Positions 20,948 through 30,608 of a stretch of DNA of 64,000 nt are shown here, piece after piece; within the stretch, counting starts at the first letter, position 1, and every line of letters begins with the position of its first letter. The stretch covers positions 1,936,258 through 2,000,257 of the forward strand of contig NW_003314283.1 of assembly GCF_000143415.4 (NCBI RefSeq), in the 5' to 3' direction. The notes below the pieces were generated by a model that did no database searches, was not told where the DNA came from, and saw only the letters and a list, made by a program, of their open reading frames with translations. The translations under genes were made by a program, and so were the position numbers. The DNA is from Selaginella moellendorffii. Lineage: Eukaryota; Streptophyta; Lycopodiopsida; Selaginellales; Selaginellaceae.

Positions 20948-22277
20948 TGTGAAACACCAAATCCCTATGCCCCAAAGTGGAGCCAGAAGGGTGCCACGTG
21001 GTGGTGGCTAAAGCAAAAGCCAAACGAGCGTAACACATTTAGATTGAAAGCTCCGACTTGAAAGGTTGAGAGCGGGAGTGGAACTCCCAACGAAGTGCTC
21101 GAGGAACAAGCACGAAGTGAGTGATAAGTGAGTCTCTAGAAAAAGGACACAAGAGGACCAACACATGACACATGGAAGAGTTTGAGATGGAGCCTAAGAT
21201 GGACCCGAGATGGAGTCTGAGATGGAGTCCGAGATGGACCCGAAATGGACCCGAGATGGAGTTCAAGATGGAGTCTGAGATGGACCCGAGGTGGACCCAA
21301 GATGGAGTCCGAGATGGACCGGAGGTGGACCTGAGGTGGACCCAAGATGGAGTCCGAGATGGACCCAAGATGGACCTGAGATGGAGTCTGAGATGGAGTT
21401 TGAGATGAACCCGAGATGGAGTCCGAGATGGAATCGGGACTGAGACTGAGACCGAGACTGAGATCGAGTCCGAGACCAAGGTTGAGACCGAGACTAAGTC
21501 CAAGTCCGAGTCCGAATACTAATATAGGCAGTTGGGTGAAAGCCCAAAGCGATCATCCCCCGGGGGGGGGGAGCTGCAAGGGGTTCCAAAAGTATAGTAG
21601 GGAGAGTGTGGGGGTTGGATACCAGTGGAGCCAATTTGGCTAGAAAAGGCTAGTTTGGCCCAGGAAGGCTATGCCCAGGTGTTGTGTGATGGGTTAACCA
21701 TTCGAAAGTCCAAGACTAGAGTGAATACAGACCAACAAGTGGGTTAGCTTGGTGAAATGTTCAAGGGCTAGCTATAGTTCCCTCGGGAGATCGAATAATC
21801 GATGCTCCTAGTCCAAGTATGGGTGGCACTACCTACTTGGATACCTGGCGTGGCTCAATGGAACCTCACTCTAAGCCCATGGTTAGAGCACCCAAAGGCA
21901 GAAGGCGGGGAGAGTAAAGAGTGTTAAGGAGTGAATCTAGGATGACCACTCATGGACGGATGGCCCAATCTTTGAGAAATGAGATCGCAATACAAGTGGT
22001 GTTGGACCACTGATGTGACCAAGGTGATTGAGCATGGCCTAGTGTAATGGGCTAATATGTCGGTGGTAATGGGCTAATATGTCGAGTGTCGGTCATGGGA
22101 TCGGACATGTGGAGCACTTGGACCAAGCGCAAAGGTTAAGTGGCATGGATGCTATTTTTGAGGATAACAAGCCCCAAGTCCGGAATAGGACTTATGGAGG
22201 TTGTTAGTGAGACTCCTCCAAGTGGTCAGAGGTGTGGTTAAGTGACTAAAGTAGAATAGAAAAATTAGTCGCTTACA
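20948..22277 (+). mobile_element. Solo LTR, family 2 (TSD AAATG)
   Basis: It begins TGTGAAACAC and ends GTCGCTTACA. AAATG is found at 20,943-20,947 and 22,278-22,282. It lies in a Gypsy RT coding fragment whose two halves join perfectly when the LTR is removed. It carries a shortened minisatellite (about 21,172-21,520). The inverted copy at 32,913-33,173 holds only its first 261 bp, because the duplication breakpoint is inside this LTR. Confidence 0.9.
21172..21520 (+). repeat. Minisatellite in solo family-2 LTR
   Basis: Tandem 12-bp units of the GATGGACCCGAG and GATGGAGTCCGA types pass into 6-bp GAGACC/GAGTCC units toward the end. Period multiples of three keep frames open on both strands, giving false open frames of 70-150 codons. 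Confidence 0.9.
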
Positions 22278-22282
22278 AAATG

Positions 22283-22351
22283 CTATCTTGGAAATAGATA
22301 CATCATCCATTGCAATCTGATAATATCCACTCCTCAAATCAATCTTGGTGA
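22283..22351 (-). pseudogene. Gypsy RT fragment (3' of solo LTR)
   Basis: Minus strand MRSGYYQIAMDDVSISKIAF corresponds to the DLRSGYHQIPMDDASISK motif of the Gypsy RT at 59.7 kb. It is the continuation of 20,220-20,942 across the solo LTR. It ends abruptly where a truncated LTR-G begins. Confidence 0.75.
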
Positions 22352-22420
22352 AACCTCAAAAGGTGGCATAGCATAGTCTAGGGCGATTATATCTCTGTCT
22401 TTTTATGCCGGATCATAACA
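22352..22420 (+). mobile_element. LTR-G 3' end, plus orientation
   Basis: This is the last ~69 bp of the Gypsy LTR (CCTCAAAAGGTGGCATAGCA, ending GGATCATAACA). The primer site follows directly, so this is the end of a 5' LTR whose internal region has been lost. Confidence 0.7.
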
Positions 22421-22433
22421 TTGGTATCAGAGG
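22421..22433 (+). promoter_or_regulatory. tRNA-iMet-type primer binding site
   Basis: TTGGTATCAGAGG lies immediately after the LTR end. TGGTATCAGAG complements the 3' end of initiator Met tRNA, the common primer of plant LTR elements. Confidence 0.8.
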
Positions 22434-22435
22434 AA

Positions 22436-22650
22436 TGTTATGATCCGGCACAAAAAGATAAAGATCTAATCTCCCTAGACTATGTTACGCCACCTCTTGA
22501 GGTTCCTCACCACCCAACCACCCCTGAGCTACCTCAAAAGCTCCATTGTGCTGTTGCTATAGTATGAGCCCTAGGGTAGGTTAAGTCCCTTATACCCTTG
22601 AGCCTCCCTTTGACCAACGTTGACCATATGGTCAAAACTGACACCTAACA
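22436..22650 (-). mobile_element. LTR-G, complete, minus orientation
   Basis: This 215-bp LTR (minus strand TGTTAGG... to GGATCATAACA) is nearly identical to the one at 61,151-61,361. It is head to head with the LTR end at 22,352-22,420, with the primer site between them. From 22,651 to 22,849 nothing is recognised. Confidence 0.75.
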
Positions 22651-23084
22651 ATACTTCAGGTGATCTTTATTTTGTCCAAAAAGTAATTATGTATCCCCAC
22701 AAATATAAAAGGCTCGTCAATCACAATTTTCTTCCCGAAGGCCCTTCCTATACCAACCTTCAAAAGAGTTAAAGGTAAACCATTCCCCTACTCACCATTG
22801 TAAATTGCTTCTAGTGTAGACTTTGTATAGCAAATGGATATGGATGGAGATGGGTGTGAGACACAAAATCCCTAGGCCCCAAAGTGGAGCCGGAAGGGCG
22901 CCACATGGTAGTGGCCGAAGCGAGAGCCAAACGAGCGTAACACGTTTGGACCAAAAGCTCCGACTTGAAAAGTCAAGAGCGGGAGTGGAACTCCCAACGA
23001 AGTGCTCGAGGAACGAGCACGAAGCGAGCAAAAGGCGAGGCTCCAAAAAGGGACCCAAAAGGACCAACAAATGACACGTGGGAG

Positions 23085-23630
23085 TGTCCGAGATGGACTC
23101 AAGTTGGAGTCCGAAGTGGAGTCCGAGATGGACCCGAGTTGGAGTCCGAAGTGGAGTCCGAGATGGACCCGAGTTGGAGTCCGAAGTGGAGTCCGAGATG
23201 GACCCGAGTTGGAGTCCGAAGTGGAGTCCGAGGTGGACCCGAGATGGACCCGAGTTGGAGTCCGAAGTGGAGTCCGAGATGGAACCGAGATGGAGTCCGA
23301 GATGGAGTCCGAGGTGGACCCGAGATGGACCCGAAATGGAGTCCGAGATGGAGTCCGAGATGGACCCGAGATGGAGTCCGAGATGGAGTCCGAGATGGAC
23401 CCAAGATGGACCCGAGATGGAGTCCGAGATGGAGTCCGAGATGGAGTCCGAGATGGAGTCCGAAGTCGAGACCGAGACCGGGACCGAGACCGCGACCGAG
23501 ACCGAGACCGAGATCGGGACCGAGACCGAGACCGAGACCAAGGCCGAGGCCGAGACCGAGCCCGAGCCCGAGTCCGAGTCCGAATCCGAGTCCGAGTCCG
23601 AGTCCGAGTCCGAGTCCGAGTCCGAAGCCT
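23085..23630 (+). repeat. Minisatellite in 5' LTR
   Basis: GATGGACCCGAG, TTGGAGTCCGAA and GATGGAGTCCGA units are followed from about 23,461 by 6-bp GAGACC then GAGTCC units. Every unit is a multiple of three, so long open frames appear in several frames on both strands (Ser-Asp, Arg-Pro and Glu-Ser repeats). These are not treated as proteins. Confidence 0.95.
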
Positions 23631-24038
23631 GAGAGGGTGAAAGCCCAAAGCGTTCGTCTCCCAGACCCTGGGGGGTTTGGTGAGCTCCAAAAGTATAGTA
23701 AGGGGGAGGACTGCAGTGGAGCCAGTTTGGCCAGGAAAGGCCAGTTTGGCCAGGAAAGGCCAGTTTGGCCCAGGAAGGCCGGACCCAGTGTTGGGTGATG
23801 AGCTGCCCACTGGGAAGTCCAAGACTAGAGTGAACACAGACAGACAAGCGGGGTAGCTTGGTGAAGTGTTCAAGAGCCGGCTCTAGTTCCCCCGGGAGAT
23901 CGACTGGCCGATGCTCCCAGTCCAAGTGTGGGTGGCACTACCTACTTGGATACCTGGTGTGGCTCAACGGAACCCGCTCTAAGCCCATGGCTAGAGCACC
24001 CAAGGGCAGAAGGTGAGGAGAGTACCCAGGTGGCTCGC

Positions 24039-24281
24039 NNNNNNNNNNNNNNNNNNNNNNNNNNNNNNNNNNNNNNNNNNNNNNNNNNNNNNNNNNNNNN
24101 NNNNNNNNNNNNNNNNNNNNNNNNNNNNNNNNNNNNNNNNNNNNNNNNNNNNNNNNNNNNNNNNNNNNNNNNNNNNNNNNNNNNNNNNNNNNNNNNNNNN
24201 NNNNNNNNNNNNNNNNNNNNNNNNNNNNNNNNNNNNNNNNNNNNNNNNNNNNNNNNNNNNNNNNNNNNNNNNNNNNNNNNN
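24039..24281. other. Assembly gap (243 N)
   Basis: A run of N lies inside the 5' LTR. The corresponding part of the 3' LTR (about 29,991-30,233) is present and shows only ordinary LTR sequence. Confidence 1.
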
Positions 24282-24665
24282 TCTGTGGGCATCCTAAGGA
24301 TGCTAAGGAGTGGATCTAGGATGACCACTCGTGGACACATGACCCAGTCTTGGAGAGACGAGGTGGTGATGCAAGTGGTGTTGAGTGTCGGTCATGGGTC
24401 CGGACACGTGGAGCACTTGGACCAAGTGCAAATGTTGAGTGGCATGGATGCCATTCTCGGGGCTAGCAAGTCCCAAGTCCTGGATTGGACTTATGGAGGT
24501 TGTGAATGAGACTCCTCGAAGTGATCAGAGGTGTGGTTAAGTGACTAAAGTAGAATGGAAAATTTAGTCGCTTACATTATGGAGGTTGTGAATGAGACTC
24601 CTCCAAGTGGTCAGAGGTGTGGTTAAGTGACTAAAGTAGAATGGAAAATTTAGTCGTTTACAATT

Positions 24666-24678
24666 TGGTATCGGAGCT
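24666..24678 (+). promoter_or_regulatory. Primer binding site, family-2 element
   Basis: TGGTATCGGAGCT starts three bases after the 5' LTR. It matches the tRNA-iMet primer site with one mismatch in the first eleven bases. Confidence 0.8.
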
Positions 24679-27207
24679 GTTCCTTAGTCCGACTTTTGTT
24701 GGTGCTCAAGTATATCACCACTAGTGTTGGCATCGGAAGGTCCGAGGAGTGGGCCTATCCTTGAGGAGTAGCAAGTCGGGAAGACATGGCTCTCCATTAC
24801 AGTTCATGTGTGAACTTGTAGACGAGGTGGTGGATAGAAAAGGGCCAATAATGGAACGACTTTGGGATCTTGGGAACAGTATATGGTTTTCCTCAAAGAG
24901 TTGAGGATGTGATCCAGATGAGCGTTTGACTTAGCAAACTGGCTAATGTAGTTGTGGTAAACAACTACAGTTGGGATCACGGGAAAGATAAAGACTCCAA
25001 AGCAATAAAGGAGTCACAAGATTTTCCTCATATAGTTGAGGTTGGTGCTCATGAATGTGAGACCAGAAGTAATGACCGTGGGAGGTCAAATACGGAAAAG
25101 GACTCAAGTCCTTGAAAAGGTAGCCGGGGCTACCTCTAATAAATGCTGGAACAACCCAAGGAGTTGGGGGTGTATTAAGTGGATGAGTTGGTGTTCTCAT
25201 CACATGGACAAGTAGTCCTAAGGGGCAAAGGTTGCCCCCAGAGAACAAAATCAAGTGTCGGAGTAACACTTGTGAAAATAGTCCTTTTGAGTAGGACAGG
25301 AATGCAAGAATTGTATTCCAGTGAGCTAGTGCCTCACAAGTAGGACCTTACGGGTCTGTGGATTAACCAAGTCCAAAACTGCTGGATGACTCAAGTAGAG
25401 TCAACGGATGGTCCTAAAAGGACTGATGGAAGCATTTGGACTGAGGTGTGTTGTACCCCACAAAGGATGGGGGGGGGATCATAGGATCTAAGGATGAGAA
25501 CAGAGGGTATCTCATCGATGGCAAAATGTGCCATGCTAAAGTTATGGGAAAGGTGTTCCCAGAAGAAAACAACTTTGACATAGAGTTGTGTGTGACCTCT
25601 ATGGTGCAGTGCTAACGGATGGTTGGCATGAGAAAGAGCGGTGTTGGTCTTGGCAAAGACTTAGACATAAGGGGAAATGTCATAGAGGTAGGCTCGTGGA
25701 GCCGATAGTGTGGAGACACCAAATGTGCCAAGGTGTGATACCTTGAGGCTATGTTGGTGGGTTCATGAGAACCCCTTGCCAAAGGAATCCCAATGGAAAT
25801 GGGAATGGCATAGCCTAAGCTGCAGAGCATGCAGTTGGAGTGTGGTGACCCAGATAATGATGGAGGTGTGAAAGCACCAAGCAATGAGTTGTAGGACTTG
25901 ACAACTATGAGGCAACTAAGCAAGAGGTGCAAAATAACTGGTTAAACGGGTAGAAGGTAGCTACCCAAGACTTCTTAATAGCATAGGGAAGCTGGATATA
26001 CCCTTACGGGGGATAAGTTGTTTGTGTTGCGATATAGTAAGTCAATGTCATAAAAGGAATTACTCATTGTCAAAAAGCCATCATTGGGACACCCGAACAC
26101 TCTAGAACACCAGAAGGTGGTGTTTGATGTCGCGAGGGCAATGGATAAAGCCCAAGGGGCTAAGTCCCTAGCGAATGATGGATAGAAGGTGCTATCCAAA
26201 TGTCCAAGGTTACGGAGACAGGAGAGGACTGTCTACCCGAGTTGGACAAAACCAAAAATGGAATTTTGGCAAGGCTAGTGATGGGCATGCAAAGGCCCAT
26301 AAGCAACAATGTAATCCAAGTGTGTGGGATTATAAGGTGAGCATACCCGGATTGAGGAACCACTCCCTAGGCTATTGGGTAGGTTCATCCCTAAGAATAC
26401 TTGCTAAAGCATGATAGAAAGTGCAAAGCTATCCTCTTGGTCTAGAGGAGAATGACCAAAGGAAAGGTGTGAAGCCAAAAAGCAAGAAGTAAGGGGATAG
26501 AACCGAACCGTAGGAATCAAAGGGCATAACCAAGGTTGGTTATGCCAGTTGGGAGTGGAGAATCAAGTGGGGGCTCGAGGGTGTTGCCACTAGCAACCGT
26601 GATGCCATGGAGAGTCTAAAATATGGAATTGTCCATGTTAGACTATGTGGCATTTGGAAGGCTTGCAAAAAGGGAGGCCTTAGCAAGCTGAGGGACAGAG
26701 TTCCTTCAAGGTTCCCAAAGACGATTCTAGGTAGCTTAGTACCTAGAAAGGCCAAGTGTAAATGGTTCATGGAACGCGCGAAATCAGAGTGGCGCAGCAG
26801 AAGCGTGGTCTTGAAGCTTGCCATGAGGCAAGGCTATCAAGGTTAGGGAAGTAGCTCCCGAGTGTTCAAAGAGAGGGCTTTGAACGAAAGTCGATGGTCA
26901 AGGACTTTCACGCTTATGCAGCAACCATGTTACAGTGGTCGGAGGACTTGCCAAGCGAGATTGGCACGTCGGGGGAACAAATACCCTAGTTGAAGGTGAT
27001 AACTTCAAAAAGGGTGGGCCATGGGGCCGAGCATGGAGGAGTCCATGCATGATCACAGACATGTCAAGTGAGAGGACTTGGCAGTGTGGAGGAACTAGGT
27101 TCCTAAGCTATGATCTGTAGCGCGCTTTAAAAATAAGTTGGTGCACCGGCGTGGGGAGTCACGCCAGGCATCTTGTGTGATGCCGTCCGTAGATGCATAT
27201 ACGGAGG

Positions 27208-27252
27208 TTGGGTTCGAGTCCCGACCCTCTAGTGCTTGGGTTCGAGTCCCAA
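27208..27252 (+). ncRNA. Two tandem tRNA T-arm-like hairpins
   Basis: Bases 27,208-27,224 and 27,236-27,252 each form a 5-bp stem (TTGGG with CCCGA or CCCAA) around a 7-base TTCGAGT loop. This is the exact T-arm layout and fits the B-box consensus GGTTCGANTCC. CTAGTG/CACTAG closes the second one. No full cloverleaf could be drawn, so this is tRNA-derived or tRNA-mimicking sequence and not a tRNA gene. It is conserved at 55,525-55,569. Confidence 0.5.
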
Positions 27253-28573
27253 ATCACTAGGGCGTGGTGATGGTTTGGAATATGAGGACACTCATATTTC
27301 GGTGGTCATGGACTCTCAGTGGGGAGACTGGTTTGGGCACACTGCCAAGCGAGGGATGCCTCGGAGTCGTGATGCACGGTTAGATTGCTTAGTGTGAAAG
27401 CTCGGCATATCTAACTTGAACGCTTTGGTGCAAGTGGCACCAAGGTCGTGGTGAGTGAGATGGGGACACCTAATCTCAGTTGCTATGAACCCTTGGCCGT
27501 AAGGGCTAGCTTGGGTGCACCGCCAAGTGTGGGGGATGCCCCCGGGGTTATAGTCAACAACTTGGAGGTCTAGAAGACCAAGTACCTCTTGGCAACTCTG
27601 TTAAGGTGCCAAGGTGAGATCACTAGGTGATCTTATGGCCAGATAAGGACAAGGTCCTTGGTTGGCTAAGGAATGAAGTTCCTGGTTCAAAATGTTGAAA
27701 TTAAACTGTTTAAGGTGGTGTGGCTTGGTCGTGATGACCAAGTGGGAAGATCACCTAAGGGAAATAAACTATGTCTGTGTGATGGCATAGTGAGTCCGAG
27801 GAAAGTAGTCTCTATAAAAGACCCATGGGAGGGTCACGAAGTTGGGCCGTGGATAGAGCCCATAGCAGAAGATGCTAAAGAGACGTACTAGGGGTGAACA
27901 TCCTCCGGACTTGGCAAAGAAGAGTCTTTGCTATGGAACCAAAACAATACCTCAAGGAGGGAGGTAGAGATTCGATGTTGCTTGGTGCAACAATCAACGG
28001 ATAGGAGCAAAAGATGAGTGGCCAAGATAGGGCCGTGGAATCCCTTGGAAGGAATCCAAGTGACAAAGTTAGGCGAGGAACACTAATGTGTTGGACGCTA
28101 ACAAGTTGCGGGAAAGGAAGTGTGTTTCCAAGGAGGGATTCCGAAATGCTCCGATTTGGCGAAAGTGGAAGCTCCAAGGGAGGGAGCGGTAAGGTAGCCA
28201 AATGATAGGGCCATGAACAGCCCTAGCACAAAGTATGATAACTGGAACTTTGGCACGAAATAGAAGAGAGGATGATGGTGCCCTCGAGTAGAGAACTTCC
28301 TAGGATGGGAAGTGGAGTTGCACAAAAGGTGCAAGGCAAGGTGTCGGAGACACCTAGGAAATTGACTGCAAGAAGTCAAAATTCAAAGTTCCAAAGTGCA
28401 AAGGTTATATCGATGGAAATTGAGACTACTCGAGAAGGAGTAGTGGGATTGACTTAGAGAAGGGTCTCTAAGAGGTTTAGCGAGAACTAAACCAATAAAA
28501 GGAGAGAACCACTATATGTGGTCTAATCAGTCTCTAAGTTGGAGAGACTACCCTCCTTAGAGGATATGCAAAA

Positions 28574-28700
28574 GGTATGGTGAGCCTTCAATGTCCAACC
28601 ATTGACGAATATGGAGAAGGCATGGTGAGCCTTCAATGTCCAACCATTGACGAATATGGAGAAGGCATGGTGAGCCTTCAATGTCACACCATTGACAAAT
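28574..28700 (+). repeat. 45-bp tandem repeat, ~2.8 copies
   Basis: A unit starting GGCATGGTGAGCCTTCAATG is repeated at 28,574, 28,619 and 28,664. The third copy of the element (near 56,900) has only a single unit, so this is a recent local expansion. Confidence 0.9.
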
Positions 28701-28806
28701 ATTGGCTACGCGCCAAGGATGGAAATGGTAACACATGCGGGTGTTACTTTATAAAATTGTTCACCGTTCGATGAGGACATCGAACTTCGTCTATGGGTGG
28801 TGGAGT

Positions 28807-30603
28807 TGTGAGACACAAAATCCCTAGGCCCCAAAGTGGAGCCGGAAGGGCGCCACATGGTAGTGGCCGAAGCGAGAGCCAAACGAGCGTAACACGTTTG
28901 GACCAAAAGCTCCGACTTGAAAAGTCAAGAGCGGGAGTGGAACTCCCAACGAAGTGCTCGAGGAACGAGCACGAAGCGAGCAAAAGGCGAGGCTCCAAAA
29001 AGGGACCCAAAAGGACCAACAAATGACACGTGGGAGTGTCCGAGATGGACTCAAGTTGGAGTCCGAAGTGGAGTCCGAGATGGACCCGAGTTGGAGTCCG
29101 AAGTGGAGTCCGAGATGGACCCGAGTTGGAGTCCGAAGTGGAGTCCGAGATGGACCCGAGTTGGAGTCCGAAGTGGAGTCCGAGGTGGACCCGAGATGGA
29201 CCCGAGTTGGAGTCCGAAGTGGAGTCCGAGATGGAACCGAGATGGAGTCCGAGATGGAGTCCGAGGTGGACCCGAGATGGACCCGAAATGGAGTCCGAGA
29301 TGGAGTCCGAGATGGACCCGAGATGGAGTCCGAGATGGAGTCCGAGATGGACCCGAGATGGACCCGAGATGGAGTCCGAGATGGAGTCCGAGATGGAGTC
29401 CGAGATGGAGTCCGAAGTCGAGACCGAGACCGGGACCGAGACCGCGACCGAGACCGAGACCGAGATCGGGACCGAGACCGAGACCGAGACCAAGGCCGAG
29501 GCCGAGACCGAGCCCGAGCCCGAGTCCGAGTCCGAATCCGAGTCCGAGTCCGAGTCCGAGTCCGAGTCCGAGTCCGAAGCCTGAGAGGGTGAAAGCCCAA
29601 AGCGTTCGTCTCCCAGACCCTGGGGGGTTTGGTGAGCTCCAAAAGTATAGTAAGGGGGAGGACTGCAGTGGAGCCAGTTTGGCCAGGAAAGGCCAGTTTG
29701 GCCAGGAAAGGCCAGTTTGGCCCAGGAAGGCCGGACCCAGTGTTGGGTGATGAGCTGCCCACTGGGAAGTCCAAGACTAGAGTGAACACAGACAGACAAG
29801 CGGGGTAGCTTGGTGAAGTGTTCAAGAGCCGGCTCTAGTTCCCCCGGGAGATCGACTGGCCGATGCTCCCAGTCCAAGTGTGGGTGGCACTACCTACTTG
29901 GATACCTGGTGTGGCTCAACGGAACCCGCTCTAAGCCCATGGCTAGAGCACCCAAGGGCAGAAGGTGAGGAGAGTACCCAGGTGGCTCGCGTAAGGCCAC
30001 GGTGTTCCGAAATGTTGTCCCAAAGGCCCAGACTATGGAAAGGAAGAGGAGCAGTCCTCTGGGGTAGTGACCAAGGACACAGTCGTGTGGTGAGGAAGTC
30101 CCAGAGGACCGTGAGACTTAGTGGTCGGGCCTGTGGGTCTCGATCCAGTGGCAGTGTTGGCAAACACGGCCAGGGGCAGAAAGGGACTTAGTGGGGACTG
30201 ACAGAGGGATATTGGGGAAGGCTATGCCCCTTGTTGGTGGGCATCCTAAGGATGCTAAGGAGTGGATCTGAGATGACCACTCACGGATGGTTTGCCTAGT
30301 CTTGGAGAGCCAAGACGGTGATGCAAGTGGTATTGGACTACCAGTGTGGCAAAGGTGATTGGACATGGCCTTAGCGTAACAGGCTGCTATGTCGGTGGTA
30401 CCTTTGAGTGTCGGTCATGGGATCGGACACGTGGAGCACTTGGACCAAGTGCAAATCTCCAGTGATCAGAGGTGTGGTTAAGTGACTAAAGTAAAATGGA
30501 AAATTTAGTCGCTTACATTATGGAGGTTGTGAATGAGACTCCTCCAAGTGGTCAGAGGTGTGGTTAAGTGACTAAAGTAGAATGGAAAATTTAGTCGTTT
30601 ACA
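28807..30603 (+). repeat. 3' LTR, family 2
   Basis: Same termini as the 5' LTR. The minisatellite is at 29,037-29,582 with the same unit order as in the 5' LTR, apart from one CCAAG/CCGAG base. It is followed by the target duplication ATGGG (30,604-30,608). Confidence 0.9.
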
Positions 30604-30608
30604 ATGGG

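Larger units (their letters stand above)
15600..21208 (+). repeat. Inverted duplication 1, left arm
   Basis: This is the reverse complement of 32,913-38,522, with coordinate sum 54,122 outside 17.2 kb and 54,121 inside it, so only about one net base of indel across 5.6 kb. All long open frames are identical or differ by one or two residues. It contains the DUF716 gene, the RLP pseudogene, a Gypsy RT fragment, and the start of a solo family-2 LTR in which the arm ends. Confidence 0.93.
22855..24662 (+). repeat. 5' LTR, family 2
   Basis: TGTGAGACAC to AGTCGTTTACA. It holds the minisatellite (23,085-23,630), a GGCCAGTTTGGCC triple repeat (about 23,720-23,770) and a 243-base run of N. After the gap it differs from the 3' LTR by two sizeable indels. 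Confidence 0.88.
24679..28806 (+). other. Family-2 interior: hairpin-dense, non-coding
   Basis: No gag, protease, RT or integrase motif was found on either strand. The sequence is unusually rich in short perfect inverted repeats with small loops: a 10-bp stem at 26,523-26,546, 9 bp at 26,725-26,748, 8 bp at 27,279-27,298, and 7 bp at 25,222-25,238, 26,886-26,909, 27,031-27,048, 27,724-27,742 and 28,339-28,355. Many further 5-6 bp stems follow one another at 30-80 bp spacing. A purine tract (about 28,794-28,805) precedes the 3' LTR. The related copy at 53,535-57,044 keeps many of these. Confidence 0.7.
22855..30603 (+). mobile_element. Complete family-2 LTR element, non-autonomous (TSD ATGGG)
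   Basis: Two LTRs of about 1.8 kb (22,855-24,662 and 28,807-30,603) are bounded by ATGGG at 22,850-22,854 and 30,604-30,608. They enclose a 4.1-kb interior with a primer site and a purine tract but no gag or pol domain. The longest interior frames are about 100 codons and do not look coding. This fits the large retrotransposon derivative (LARD) class. The first ~1.18 kb of the two LTRs differ at only one base that I noticed, so insertion or homogenisation is recent. Confidence 0.9.

Noticed and set aside
21039-21503. 154-codon frame of Pro/Ser/His repeats
   Set aside because: It is the minisatellite of the solo family-2 LTR read on the minus strand.
22792-23925. Long open frames (up to 377 codons) with Ser-Asp, Arg-Thr or Glu-Ser repeats, also at 28,744-29,877
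   Set aside because: They arise from minisatellite units whose lengths are multiples of three. Frames are open on both strands at once and lie within LTRs.
24679-28806. CRISPR-like array in the hairpin-rich interior
   Set aside because: The hairpins differ in sequence and spacing, there is no repeated unit with unique spacers, and the context is a plant LTR element.
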